Positions 37,301 to 46,496 of a DNA stretch of 64,000 nt are shown in pieces. The notes below the pieces were generated by a model that saw only the letters and a list, made by a program, of their open reading frames with translations, was not told the origin of the DNA and made no database searches. The DNA is from Paracoccus lutimaris. Its GTDB lineage: Bacteria > Pseudomonadota > Alphaproteobacteria > Rhodobacterales > Rhodobacteraceae. Within the stretch, counting starts at the first letter, position 1. Each line of letters starts with the position of its first letter. The stretch spans positions 62,001 to 126,000 of the forward strand of contig NZ_QPJL01000006.1 in NCBI RefSeq assembly GCF_003337565.1, in the 5' to 3' direction. A program made the translations under genes and the position numbers.

Positions 37301-39053
37301 TGACCAGCTCGGGCGAGCGCTTGGCGAACAGCCCGACCGGCTGGTCCGGCCCGACGCCCATCTGCGCCAGCTTCGCCGCCAATGCATTCGCGGCGCGGTC
37401 CAGTTGCGCGCGGGTCAGGCTGCGATCCTCAAAGGCCAGCGCCACGGCATCGGGGTTTTCGGCCGCCATATCGGCGATCAGGTCATGGATGCAGCTCTGC
37501 GGGAAATCGGACCGGGTGGCGTTGCGGGCGACCAGCAGTTCCTCGCGCTCGGCGGCGTCCATCAGGGGGATGTCGCGCAGCAGCACCGTTCCCGACAGCG
37601 CCAAGCCGCCGTCCAGCGCACGGGCCAGACGTTGCGCCTGCGCGGCGCTGATCCGCGCCGGATCATGGTCCAGATAGGCCCCGCCATCGGTCAGGGTCAC
37701 GGTCAGCGCCGCACCCGGAACCGGGCCGCGCGGCGCAAGGCTGATCGCCAGATCGGGGGTCGCCGCCTCGCGCAGTTCGGGGGCGCGATGGATCAGGTCC
37801 TGCGTAAAGGTCCCGCGTTTCGCCTGCGCCTCGATCCGCGCGGCCAGCTCGGTGCCCAGATCCGACAGGCTGCGGTCGCTGCGCGCGTCAATCGCCAGCG
37901 GCTGCCAGTCGGCGATGATCCCCGCCGCAAGCCCGGCCAGTTCCGGCTGTCCGGCCGGGCGCAGGGCCAGATCGAACTCGACCTGCCCCGCCAGCCGCGC
38001 CAGCAAGGATGCCGCCAGCGCGATCCGTTCCGGCGCGGCGCCGGGGATCAGCTGCACGCGCAGGCTTTCGCCCGAGCCCTCGCCCGGCAGAACCGCCGGG
38101 TTCATCGCCGCCAGACGCTTGCGCCACCAGCCGTCATGCTTCGCGGCCCCGTCGGCAAGCCCGGTCAGCCGCGCGCGATCCTGCGCCGAAAGCGCCGCGA
38201 TCACCGTGCCGACCAGCGGCAATTCGCCCAGAAATTGCAGCCGGACCGCCGCATCCGTCGCGGCGATCAGCGCGGTATCGCCGTCATGGGACAGCACAGT
38301 GCCGGGCGCGGCCTGCGCGGCTTCGCTGCCCAGATAGGCCAGGACGGTCAGCAGGCGATCCCCCGACACGACCTTGGGCGCCGCCAGCGGGTTCCAATAA
38401 CCGCCATGGTCCAGACCGCGCACCAGCGCACCGATCTGCGCCGCGGATTGGGTGAAATCCAGAACCGAGGCCGCCTCGGGGCGCTTGTCCTTGCCGACAT
38501 AGCTGCGCAGGCTCAGGTCCTGCTTGACCCGCTGCGGGCCGCCAGCTTCAAGTTGCGCCACGACATCTGCAAAGCTTTCGGCGCCGCGCGCAAAGCAGCG
38601 CGCGTTCAGCGTCAGCGCGGTGTCGTCGGGGCGGATCTCGAACAGGCGCTGGGTCAGGATGTCGCCCTCATCGACGCCGCCCTCGATCATGTGCCAGCTG
38701 ATGCCGTGCTGAGGCTCACCGCCGATGATCGCCCAGACCGGCGCGTTCAGCCCGGCCAGCTTGGGCAGCGGGCCGTCATGGAAATTGATCGCGCCCTTTT
38801 GCCCGCGCGCCAGCATCGCCGGCGACAGGATCGACAGGTTTGCCACGCTGAACAGCCAGTCCGCCACCGGCGCATCTGCGGGGATCGGCGCGTCCTGATC
38901 CTCGACCGTCAGGCCCGCGCCCTGCGCCCAGTCGCGCAGTTCCGGGTTGCGGGTCACGATGGCGGTGATCCGGTGCCCGCGCGTCATCAAGGTCTGCGCC
39001 GCGTGGCGCAGCAAGGATTCATTGCCCACCAGAATCGCGGAGAACTGCGTCAT
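34371..39053 (-). CDS. NRPS: formyltransferase - C-like remnant - adenylation domain interrupted by luciferase-like monooxygenase - PCP
   Basis: The 1560-residue protein has an N-terminal formyltransferase (about 1-300) with catalytic N90, H92 (NFHDGPLP) and D128 (VDEGDIL). Residues 310-500 resemble the C-terminal part of a condensation domain with no HHxxxDG motif. The adenylation core starts at about 515 ([11 protein letters not shown] at 667-677, FDISV at 712-716). A complete MupA/Atu3671-type flavin monooxygenase domain fills about 757-1110. The adenylation core then resumes (YGPTET 1192-1197, TGDL 1284-1287, NRKIDRK 1388-1394) and a PCP with S1464 follows. Pocket residues D713, I714, L717, C1141, M1166, G1168, M1191, I1199, W1200, K1390 approximate the glycine code. 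Layout suggests an initiation module making an N-formylated, oxidised glycyl thioester. It overlaps both neighbours by ATGA. Confidence 0.92.
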   Translation of the reverse strand: MTQFSAILVGNESLLRHAAQTLMTRGHRITAIVTRNPELRDWAQGAGLTVEDQDAPIPADAPVADWLFSVANLSILSPAMLARGQKGAINFHDGPLPKLAGLNAPVWAIIGGEPQHGISWHMIEGGVDEGDILTQRLFEIRPDDTALTLNARCFARGAESFADVVAQLEAGGPQRVKQDLSLRSYVGKDKRPEAASVLDFTQSAAQIGALVRGLDHGGYWNPLAAPKVVSGDRLLTVLAYLGSEAAQAAPGTVLSHDGDTALIAATDAAVRLQFLGELPLVGTVIAALSAQDRARLTGLADGAAKHDGWWRKRLAAMNPAVLPGEGSGESLRVQLIPGAAPERIALAASLLARLAGQVEFDLALRPAGQPELAGLAAGIIADWQPLAIDARSDRSLSDLGTELAARIEAQAKRGTFTQDLIHRAPELREAATPDLAISLAPRGPVPGAALTVTLTDGGAYLDHDPARISAAQAQRLARALDGGLALSGTVLLRDIPLMDAAEREELLVARNATRSDFPQSCIHDLIADMAAENPDAVALAFEDRSLTRAQLDRAANALAAKLAQMGVGPDQPVGLFAKRSPELVIGALAIWKAGGAYVPLDPDYPADRIELYIQDSGAKIVLVQDGLADRLPAHQAQVVTIPTDLPHGLVAGPDSHVAPENLAYLIYTSGSTGRPKGVMVEHRNVANFFAGMDAVIPYQQGDAWLAVTSLSFDISVLEIFWSLARGVTLVIAGEESRLAVSSTPTATAPRREVQGGMQFSLFYWGNDDGPGPRKYQLLLEGARFADQNGFVAVYTPERHFHAFGGPYPNPSVSGAAVAAVTKNISVRAGSCVLPLHHPARVAEEWAMIDNLTAGRAGLAIASGWQPDDFVLRPENAPPNNKTAMIAGIDQLRRLWRGEKVDLPRAGGGSFGVVTQPRPVQKELPLWMTVAGNPDTWVEAGRLGMNVLTHLLGQSIDVVEQRIKEYHAALRSVGHDPAHFTVTLMLHTCLAEDRETAREIAREPMKNYLRSAAALVKQYAWDFPAFRRPAGMTNPMAIDLGSLSEEELDGILEFAFLRYFEDSGLFGTVADGIARVEHLKTIGVGEIACLIDYGIAPEQVMAGFPLLARLRAEVNPHSEAPEDGDFSIAAQIRRWGVTHLQCTPSMGRILVSDPQVASAMAGLKCVMLGGEALPPSLLAEIRAVTRAKVLNMYGPTETTIWSTIADLSDGGEVTLGRPIANTQVYVLDADGIPVPPGAQGELWIGGHGVTRGYWQREDLTAAAFRPDPFVPADRAAPWGARMYRTGDLVRWREDGGLDYIGRADHQIKLRGFRIELGEIEAALANEPGVREAVALVREDAPGDKRLVGYVTGTPDLCEKKLREALLAHLPAHMVPGRILRLDHMPLTPNRKIDRKQLPVPGAVVMAAVTTLGGAAAAPAIEAGPAASAAAPTEDLAQAVQALWSEVLGVQQIAPRDNFFALGGHSLLAIQLHRTMRDRLALPRLGVTDIFRFPVMADFLKHVATLAPAGASPAPVAAAPTAAPAAPRPATQVATAPAAAAAQADDAMAKRRALRAQLRGGK
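35724..36791 (-). other. luciferase-like monooxygenase domain embedded in the adenylation domain
   Basis: This segment encodes about residues 755-1110 of the NRPS. It starts [20 protein letters not shown] and contains [32 protein letters not shown] and [12 protein letters not shown], typical of FMN-dependent bacterial luciferase-like enzymes of the MupA/Atu3671 group found in NRPS and PKS proteins. It interrupts the adenylation domain between motifs A4 and A5. A hydroxylation or oxidation of the bound aminoacyl group is the likely role; the exact reaction is unknown. Confidence 0.9.
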
Positions 39054-40099
39054 GGCTTACCCTTTTCAACATGAACAGGACCCGGCTGCGCACGTAGCGC
39101 ATGGCGGGTCAGATATGAAAGATGGCCCGGCGGCATGTCGGATTTGCGCCGCGCAAGCAGGCAGCGCAGCTGAAACAGCCCCGCGCCCCCCAGATGGGCC
39201 GCAGTCGCCAGCAGCGCACCGATCCGGCCGTGGTGTTTTTCGTAATAGCGCCGCCGGCTGTCATACCAGTAATCCGGCGGCCGCTTCCAACCCTTCATCC
39301 CGGTGCTGACCGAGCCGATATGCAGCACCAGACTTTCGACGATGTAATGGGTCTGCCAGCCCGCATCGGCGGCGCGACGGCACAGGTCCGTTTCCTCGTA
39401 ATAGAGGAAGAATCCTTCGTCGAAGAGGCCGATCCGGTCCAGAACATCCATGCGGATCATCATGGAGGCCCCGGCCGACCAGTCCACGCGACCCGATGTC
39501 ACGGGCTGGGGCAGCGCCACCACATATTTGCGCAAAAGCTTCGTGACCGGGCCGGTGCGGCTGGTCTGCTCGAATTCGCTGGCGATGCCGGGAAAGCGAA
39601 AGGCGGTGCTGTGGGGCACGTCATCGGTGCCGCGCAGGCGCGAACAGGCGATGCCCACCTGCGCATGCGCGCCCAGATAATCAGCCAGTGCCCGGATCGA
39701 ACCGGGCTGCGGCAGCGCGTCCGAATTCAGCAGATAGACCAGATCGGCCCGGCGCCCGTCGGGCATCCCCTGCCGGATGCCGTAATTGTTGCCGGCCCCG
39801 AAGCCGCCATTCCAGCCCGACTGCACCACCGCGACACGGCCCGTGTCCAGCCAGCCCCGCTTTTGCGCCGCCGCGCTGAGCTTTTCGAACGAGCCATCGC
39901 CGGAATCGTTGTCGACGATGGTCAGCCCGGCATCGAGACCCGCCATTTCGGCAAGCGCCGCCTCGGCGGCCTCAAGGGTCATGTCCGGCGTGCGCCAGTT
40001 CAGCAAGATCACGTTGATGCTGGGCGCGGCGCCGGTTTCGGGGCCGATCACGGAGCCATTGGCGGGGGCAGTCATATGCGCAGTCCCCGTCATCGTCAC
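39050..40099 (-). CDS. GT2 family glycosyltransferase within the PKS/NRPS operon
   Basis: The 349-residue protein has the rhamnosyltransferase-like GT2 pattern: [41 protein letters not shown] (acceptor/metal motif), GIACSRLRG and [20 protein letters not shown]. The C-terminus carries a hydrophobic stretch ([20 protein letters not shown]). It starts with GTG overlapping the PKS stop (GTGA); an ATG lies six bases later. Its stop overlaps the NRPS start. Placement between the two megasynthase genes suggests it glycosylates their product or joins it to the polysaccharide. Confidence 0.88.
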   Translation of the reverse strand: MTMTGTAHMTAPANGSVIGPETGAAPSINVILLNWRTPDMTLEAAEAALAEMAGLDAGLTIVDNDSGDGSFEKLSAAAQKRGWLDTGRVAVVQSGWNGGFGAGNNYGIRQGMPDGRRADLVYLLNSDALPQPGSIRALADYLGAHAQVGIACSRLRGTDDVPHSTAFRFPGIASEFEQTSRTGPVTKLLRKYVVALPQPVTSGRVDWSAGASMMIRMDVLDRIGLFDEGFFLYYEETDLCRRAADAGWQTHYIVESLVLHIGSVSTGMKGWKRPPDYWYDSRRRYYEKHHGRIGALLATAAHLGGAGLFQLRCLLARRKSDMPPGHLSYLTRHALRAQPGPVHVEKGKP

Positions 40100-43000
40100 T
40101 CGGCCGCCTTGACCCGCGCGGGGGCGTCGTTTTCGGCGTCCGCCTCGCGCAGGATTTCCCGCAGGATCGAGGTCAGCCGCCGCACGTTCGGCTCAAGCAC
40201 CATCGAATCGTGGTCGCCCGGCACCTCGATCACCTGCAATTTCGGCATCCACGGCGTCCAGCCATTGTCGGCAACGACATAATCGCGGCCGGAATTGATC
40301 CAGCGCCCGCCCGTCGCCTTCCAGCGCTTGTCCAAGGGCGGGCGGAACATCGCCACCGGCCCGTCCCAGACCGACAGTTCCAGACTGGGCAGCGCGGCAT
40401 AGAAAGCCGCCTCGATTGCCAGATCGTGGAAGGCGCCGGTCGCCTCGGCGGCAACCTCGGCCTCGACGGCCTTGGCTTTGCTGCGGCGCTGGAACTCATA
40501 GCCGACGCGGTCGCGCAACCATTTCCAGGCAAAGCCCGGCCCGCCCTCGCGCAATTCGCCAAGCCGGATCATCAGCCGGTCCTGACGGCTGACCGGCTCG
40601 CGCAGCGGCAAGGGCGTGTCGAGCATGACCAGCATCGCCACCTCTTGCCCTTCGGCGCGCAATTGCCGCGCCATCTCATAGGCGGTCAACCCACCCCCCG
40701 AGAAACCGCCCAGCAGGTAGGGCCCCTCGGGCTGCACCTCGCGCAGCTCCTCGATATAGTCGCGGGCGGCATCAGTGAAGGTTTCATGCGGGACGTCATC
40801 GCCCAGCAATCCGCGCGCCTGAATGCCATAGAAGCGGCGGTCGCCGCCCAGCCGCTGCGCCAGCTGGCGCAGGTTCATCACGTTGCCGAACATGCCCGCG
40901 ACCATGAAGAAGGGCGTGCCGTCGCCGCGCCCGCCCATATCGACGATAAAGCGACGCTTGGGACGATCAGTGCCCGGCAGGGTGCGGATATTCTCGGCGG
41001 CGGCGATTTCGCGCGGGCCGGTGCGTTCCTCGATCAGGGCGGCCAGCTCGGCGATGGTCGGCGCCTCGAACAGGGTCGAGATCGGCAGGTCGGCGCCGAA
41101 TTTCTTGCGCACCTGCCCGAACATGCGCACCGCGATCAGCGAATGCCCACCCAGATCAAAAAAGCTGTCCGCCGCGCCGACCTGCGCAATGCCCAGCAGC
41201 TCCGACCAGATCGCGGCAAGTTCGGCCTGCGTGCCCGGCGCCGGCTCGACGAAATCGCTGTCCAGATCGGGCCGCTCGAAGCCGCCTTCGGCAGGGGCGG
41301 CATCCTCGACGGCACCGGCCTCGGCAATCAGCGATTTCAGATCCAGCGACGAGACATAGACCTGCGCCAACCCGGTCGAGATGGCCCGCGACATCATCGC
41401 CGGACCGATGGCGGCGGGGATGCCCTGGCTGATATTGTGATGCAGGCGACGCTCGGCCGGGGACAGGCTGCGAGGGGGTTGCACCCGGCCCTGCGGCTTG
41501 GCCGAGATCGCGGCCTGCAGCTTGCGCAGCGCAAATCCGCGGATTTCAGCGCAGACCGTGCCATCGGGCGCGGCCAGCGTGATGTCGAACTGCGCCATGC
41601 CCTGCGCATCGCTGTTGTCGCCGGCATTGCGGATGCGGCTGACGATCTGCGCCGGCAGCGGACGGTAGATCCGGATCGAGCGGTAGCCCATCGGCACCCA
41701 CAGATTGTCCGGGGTCCAGCCCCGGATCAGCGCCATGGCCCAGCCGGTCGCAATGTCCAGAAGCGCGGGGTGCGTCAGCCAACCCTGATCCAGATCGGGG
41801 CCGAATTCGGGGGGCAACGACAGTTCCGCCACGCCCTCATCCCCGGCGATGCGGAAGCGCCGCAGCACCTTCCAGCGCGGGCCGAAATCCATCTGGCGTT
41901 CCTGCGCCGAGGCCAGCGCCGCGCCCTGCCCGTCCTGATCCCAGCCACCCGACAGCCTGAGGGGCGCGGGCGCGGGTTCCTGCAAGGGCGCGACCAGCGC
42001 CGAGACATTGCCCTCGCCCTGCGGGTCGTCAAGGATCTGGACGCGCATCGCGTCCCCCTCGGGACCGATGCGGGTGGTGACCAGCGCGGTGTCATTGATC
42101 AGAAGCGGGCGCTGGAATTCCAGCTCGCGGATGACAAAGGGCAGGCTCAGGCCCGATTCCATCGCCGCCTCGGCGATCAGTTCGATCCAGCCGGTGCCCG
42201 GCATCAGCGCCTGACCGGCGGCGGTGCGGTGGCCGCCGATGATCCAGTCGGCGGTGCTGAGCGCGCTGCGGAATTCGCGCCCGCCCGGCATGGGCAGGCT
42301 TTCGTTCAGCAAAGGCCGCCCCTCGGGCGTGGCGATGGCCGAGGCGGTGTCCAGCCCCATGGCCCGCGCGGCCATGCCGGCATCGGCCCAGACGCCCCAG
42401 TTCACCGCGACCACCCGGCCAAGCGCGGCGGGCGCACTGCGCGCCACCGCGTTCAGATATTCGTTGGCCGCGACATAATCGGCCTGCCCCGCCGGCGCGA
42501 TCACCGATGAGGTCGAGGCAAACAGCACCGTCAGCCCGGCGGGATTGGGTGCCAGCGCCTCGATCAGGGCGCGCGTGCCCAGCAGTTTCGGCGCCAGCAC
42601 GTCCCAGGCGTCGTCATCGGTCTTGGCCGCGATCAGGCTGTCGCGGATGACGCCCGCCGCATGCAGGACCACGTCGATGCCGCCAAAGCGGGCGCGCACA
42701 TCCGCGACGGCGCGGGCCATGTCCTCGGGGCTTGTCACGTCGGCGCGCAGGGGCAGCACCTCGGCCCCCAGCGATTCAAGCTGCCGGATCGAGGCCAGAA
42801 TGCCGGGCGCATCCACCCGCCCGCGCGTGGTCAGCGCCAGTTTCGCGCCGCCGCGCTGCGCCAGTTCGCGCGCGATGGCCTGACCGATGCCGCCAAAGCC
42901 GCCGGTGATCAGGCAGACCGCGCCCTGCGGGATCGCGGCCATGCCGTCATCCGCCAGTGCCACCCGCTCAAGCCCCTGTTCAAAGCGGCGGCCGTCGCGC

Positions 43001-46000
43001 CATGCGGCAATGGCCGCACCCGAGGGCGCCAGCGCCTCCTCCAGCAGGTTCGCGGCCAGCGCGTCCAGATTTTTGGCGCGCCCCTCGGGCACGCGGATAT
43101 CGACCAGCCGGGCGGTGACATTGGGCATTTCATGCGGCATGACGCGGATCGGACCGGCGGCGGTGGCCTTTTCCGGCACCGGCGCGGGTTCATCGGCGAT
43201 GCGCAGCGCGTCATTGCAGACCGCGATCACCTCAAGCGCCGCGTCGGGGATTTCGGCGCCGATGGCCTGCGCCAGATGCAACAGGCCAAAGAAACCGCGT
43301 TCAAGCTGGCTGTTCAAAAGACTGGAGCCGGCGCGGAACTGCGCGCCCTGCGTGACCGACCACAGATGCAGGATGCGGCGCGGCACCATGTTCTGCCCGG
43401 CCAGTGCCGCCAGCAGGATTTCATACCCCTCGCGGTCGGATTCCAGCGGCAGGGTGAACTGGCCCTGCCCCTTGTCGGCGAAAGTGTCGCCCGGCGTGAC
43501 CAAGGCCACGCTTTGGCCAAGACCCCGCAGCCTGTCGGCCAGACGCGCGCCCAGCCCCAGATCGTCGGCAAAGATCAACCAGTTCTGCGCCGCACCCGTG
43601 ACCGGGCCGTTCGGGCCGATCTCGATCGCGGGCGAGGCCAGACGCCATGCTGGACGCCAGCCCCATTCTGCGGGCTCTTCGATCCGGGCCAGTTCATCCG
43701 CCGCCTCGGTCGCAATGCTGGCCGAGCGTTCGATGAAGTAGCGTTTGCGCTGAAAGGCATAGCCGGGCAGCGACAGGCGCCGGCGTGTCACGCCGCCCCA
43801 GATCTGATCCCAGTCGATCTGCCCGCCACAGGCCCAGAAACGGCCAAGCGCGGCCATGAAATAGGTGTCATCCCCGGTCGCATGGTCGCGATGGCGCAGG
43901 GTCGAGACAACCTGATGCGCCGCGACACCCGGATTGGCCTTGGCCATGGCCTGCATGGCGCGGCCCGGCCCGACCTCAAGAAAGACCCGCCCCGGTTGCT
44001 GCGCCAGCCATGCGATGCCATCGGCAAAGCGCACGGTGCCGCGCAGATGGGCGGTCCAATAGTCCGGGCTGGTCGCCTGATCCGCCGTCATCGGCTGGCC
44101 GGTCCGGTTCGAGATGATCGGGATCTGCGGCGCATGCAGCGCGATGCTGGCCAGATAGGCGCGGAACTCGGCCATGATCCCATCCAGCAGCCGCGAATGC
44201 GCGGCGATGGAGATGGCGATGCGCTGGCATTCGATCTCGCGCGCCTTCATGCGGGCGGCGAACTGGTCCAGAACCGCATCAGGGCCAGAGACCACCGACA
44301 TCGAAGGCCCGTTGACGGCGGCCAGATCCAGCCCCAGCTCGGTCAGTTCGATTTCAAATTCATGCGGCTCCAGCGGCACGCTGAGCATGCCGCCCGCAGG
44401 CACGCGGTCCATCAAGAGCCCGCGCAGCCGCACAAGGCCGATGCAATCCTCAAAGGACATGACCCCGGCGATGCAGGCGGCGGTGTTTTCGCCCATCGAA
44501 TGCCCGATCAGCGCGGCGGGCCGCACGCCCCAACTGATCCAAAGCTGCGCCAGCGCATATTCGGTGATCATCAGCAGCGGCAATTGCAACGAGGGCTGCA
44601 ACAGGCGCTTGTCGGCCTCGGCCTCAGTGCCCGGCTCGGGCAGCCACAGCGCGCGCAACTCGGTGCCATGCGCCTGCGCCATGTGATCCAGGCCCCGATC
44701 CATCCATTCGCGGAAGACCGGCTCGGTCTGGTAAAGCCCGCGCGCCATACCGGCATATTGCGCGCCGCCGCCGGGCAGCATGAAGACCGCATCCGCCGGA
44801 TCGCCCACCGGCTGGTGGTCAAAGACCAGCAGCGGATCGGGATGCGACAGCAATTCGGCCGCCTGCGCGGCATCGCCCGCGACCAGCACCCGGCGCCGGT
44901 CGAACTGCCGCCGCCCCTGCGTCAGCGTGAAACTGAGATCGGCCATATCCACATCGGGATGCGCGCGCAGCCATTCGGCCAGCGCCGCGCTATTGGCGTC
45001 CAGCGCCGCCTTGCTGCGCCCGGACACGGTCAGGATATGGAACGGCCAGTCGGAATCCTCGGCCCCCGGCAGCGCCAGCGGCTGCTGCAGGATAACATGC
45101 GCATTAGTGCCGCCCACGCCCAGCGAGTTCACGCCTGCCAGACGCGGCCCCGGCACGGGCCAACCGCCCAGCCGGTCATTGACCTGAAACGGCCCGCCCT
45201 CGAAATCGATGGCCGGGTTCGGTTTTTCATAGCCAAGGCTGGGCGGGATCTGGCCGTGATGCACAGCCAGCGCCGATTTGATCAGCCCGGCGCTGCCCGC
45301 CGCCGTATCCAGATGGCCGATATTGGTCTTGACCGAGCCGATGCGGCAAGGCCCCTGACGCGTGCCTTCGGACAGGCGCGCATAGGCCTGGTTCAGCGCC
45401 GCGACCTCGATCGGATCGCCCAGCGCCGTGCCGGTGCCGTGGCATTCGACATAGCCCATATCGTCGGGGCTGACGCCGGCCATGACCAGCGCCTCGGCCA
45501 CGGCCTGGGCCTGCCCCTCGACGCTGGGGGCCAGATAGCCGGCCTTGGCGGCGCCGTCATTGTTGATGGCCGAGCCCTTGATCACCGCCCAGATATGGTC
45601 GCCATCCGCAATCGCGTCCTTCAATCGCCGCAGCGCCACCACCGCCGCGCCGCTGCCAAAGACCGTGCCCTGCGCGCGATGGTCGAAGGCATGGCAATGC
45701 CCGTCCGGCGACAGGATCTCGTTTTCCTTGTAAAGATAGCCGACGCCATGCGGCATCTCGATGGTCACGCCACCGGCCAGCGCCATGTCGCATTCGCGCG
45801 ATTGCAGCGACTGGCAGGCCATGTGGATCGCCACCAGCGAGGTCGAACAGGCCGTCTGCACATTGACGCTGGGGCCTTTCAGATCAAAGACATGGCTGAC
45901 GCGGGTGGACAGGAAATCCTTGTCATTGCCGGTATGGCGCAGCAGGAAATGCCCGACGCCATCGACCAGATCGCGGTTCGAGCAGACATTCCAATAGAAA

Positions 46001-46398
46001 TAGCTGCCCATGCCGCAACCGGCCCAGACGCCGATATTGCCGTCAAAGCGTTCCGGCGGATGGGCGGCATCCTCCAGCGCGTGCCAGCAGGTTTCCATGA
46101 ACTTGCGGTGCTGGGGGTCCATGATCGCCGCCTCTTTCGGCGACAGGCCAAAGAACTCGGCATCGAATTCATCGAATTGCTGCAAGATCGCGGCCGAGGG
46201 AACGTAATTCGGATCGGCAAGCCGCGCCCGCGACTCGCCCCGCGCGATCAGATCGGCTTGCGGAACCGGCTGGATCGATTCGACACCGCGACACAGATTG
46301 TCCCAATATTGCGCCACGCCGGCAGCACCCGGCAGCTGAGCCGCCATGCCCACGATGGCGATATCGGTATCTTCAACGTCGTTCAGGTCGAAGGCCAT
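40096..46398 (-). CDS. type I polyketide synthase, KS-AT-KR-DH-ACP-TE
   Basis: The 2100-residue protein encodes one complete module with release. KS (about 11-440) has C184, H320 and H362. AT (about 537-830) has GHSMGE with S634 and H734 in IAAHSRLL, not the usual HAFH or YASH. KR (about 1160-1340) has GGFGGIG, S1298, Y1308 and N1312. DH (about 1370-1630) has H1390 and D1548 in THPALLDIA. ACP has S1753 and the thioesterase (about 1825-2085) has S1900 (GGFSGG), D1927 and H2063. There is no ER or methyltransferase. KR lies before DH, the reverse of the standard modular order. It is the first gene of the four-gene operon; AGAGGGA precedes the ATG. Confidence 0.95.
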   Translation of the reverse strand: MAFDLNDVEDTDIAIVGMAAQLPGAAGVAQYWDNLCRGVESIQPVPQADLIARGESRARLADPNYVPSAAILQQFDEFDAEFFGLSPKEAAIMDPQHRKFMETCWHALEDAAHPPERFDGNIGVWAGCGMGSYFYWNVCSNRDLVDGVGHFLLRHTGNDKDFLSTRVSHVFDLKGPSVNVQTACSTSLVAIHMACQSLQSRECDMALAGGVTIEMPHGVGYLYKENEILSPDGHCHAFDHRAQGTVFGSGAAVVALRRLKDAIADGDHIWAVIKGSAINNDGAAKAGYLAPSVEGQAQAVAEALVMAGVSPDDMGYVECHGTGTALGDPIEVAALNQAYARLSEGTRQGPCRIGSVKTNIGHLDTAAGSAGLIKSALAVHHGQIPPSLGYEKPNPAIDFEGGPFQVNDRLGGWPVPGPRLAGVNSLGVGGTNAHVILQQPLALPGAEDSDWPFHILTVSGRSKAALDANSAALAEWLRAHPDVDMADLSFTLTQGRRQFDRRRVLVAGDAAQAAELLSHPDPLLVFDHQPVGDPADAVFMLPGGGAQYAGMARGLYQTEPVFREWMDRGLDHMAQAHGTELRALWLPEPGTEAEADKRLLQPSLQLPLLMITEYALAQLWISWGVRPAALIGHSMGENTAACIAGVMSFEDCIGLVRLRGLLMDRVPAGGMLSVPLEPHEFEIELTELGLDLAAVNGPSMSVVSGPDAVLDQFAARMKAREIECQRIAISIAAHSRLLDGIMAEFRAYLASIALHAPQIPIISNRTGQPMTADQATSPDYWTAHLRGTVRFADGIAWLAQQPGRVFLEVGPGRAMQAMAKANPGVAAHQVVSTLRHRDHATGDDTYFMAALGRFWACGGQIDWDQIWGGVTRRRLSLPGYAFQRKRYFIERSASIATEAADELARIEEPAEWGWRPAWRLASPAIEIGPNGPVTGAAQNWLIFADDLGLGARLADRLRGLGQSVALVTPGDTFADKGQGQFTLPLESDREGYEILLAALAGQNMVPRRILHLWSVTQGAQFRAGSSLLNSQLERGFFGLLHLAQAIGAEIPDAALEVIAVCNDALRIADEPAPVPEKATAAGPIRVMPHEMPNVTARLVDIRVPEGRAKNLDALAANLLEEALAPSGAAIAAWRDGRRFEQGLERVALADDGMAAIPQGAVCLITGGFGGIGQAIARELAQRGGAKLALTTRGRVDAPGILASIRQLESLGAEVLPLRADVTSPEDMARAVADVRARFGGIDVVLHAAGVIRDSLIAAKTDDDAWDVLAPKLLGTRALIEALAPNPAGLTVLFASTSSVIAPAGQADYVAANEYLNAVARSAPAALGRVVAVNWGVWADAGMAARAMGLDTASAIATPEGRPLLNESLPMPGGREFRSALSTADWIIGGHRTAAGQALMPGTGWIELIAEAAMESGLSLPFVIRELEFQRPLLINDTALVTTRIGPEGDAMRVQILDDPQGEGNVSALVAPLQEPAPAPLRLSGGWDQDGQGAALASAQERQMDFGPRWKVLRRFRIAGDEGVAELSLPPEFGPDLDQGWLTHPALLDIATGWAMALIRGWTPDNLWVPMGYRSIRIYRPLPAQIVSRIRNAGDNSDAQGMAQFDITLAAPDGTVCAEIRGFALRKLQAAISAKPQGRVQPPRSLSPAERRLHHNISQGIPAAIGPAMMSRAISTGLAQVYVSSLDLKSLIAEAGAVEDAAPAEGGFERPDLDSDFVEPAPGTQAELAAIWSELLGIAQVGAADSFFDLGGHSLIAVRMFGQVRKKFGADLPISTLFEAPTIAELAALIEERTGPREIAAAENIRTLPGTDRPKRRFIVDMGGRGDGTPFFMVAGMFGNVMNLRQLAQRLGGDRRFYGIQARGLLGDDVPHETFTDAARDYIEELREVQPEGPYLLGGFSGGGLTAYEMARQLRAEGQEVAMLVMLDTPLPLREPVSRQDRLMIRLGELREGGPGFAWKWLRDRVGYEFQRRSKAKAVEAEVAAEATGAFHDLAIEAAFYAALPSLELSVWDGPVAMFRPPLDKRWKATGGRWINSGRDYVVADNGWTPWMPKLQVIEVPGDHDSMVLEPNVRRLTSILREILREADAENDAPARVKAAE

Positions 46399-46496
46399 GA
46401 CGATCCCTCTTCAACTGGAATAATACCCGGGGGGGTTCAATAATTTAACAACATGCAGGCACATTCGGCATAGCGAATCCGGCCTGTCGGACCAAC
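46399..46496 (-). promoter_or_regulatory. upstream region of the PKS operon
   Basis: This 98-base gap is AT-rich around 46420-46455 (TTAAATTATTGAAC, TATTAT on the minus strand) within otherwise GC-rich DNA, and holds a C7 run. It probably contains the PKS operon promoter, but no clear -35 was seen. The ribosome binding site AGAGGGA is 5 bases from the ATG. Confidence 0.4.

Noticed and set aside
36957..39074. 705-residue + strand open frame opposite the NRPS
   Set aside because: Arg/Gln-rich shadow of the NRPS with no domain features.
42661..46443. 1260-residue + strand open frame
   Set aside because: Antisense to the PKS gene, with biased composition and no recognisable motif; the PKS strand has all catalytic motifs in frame.
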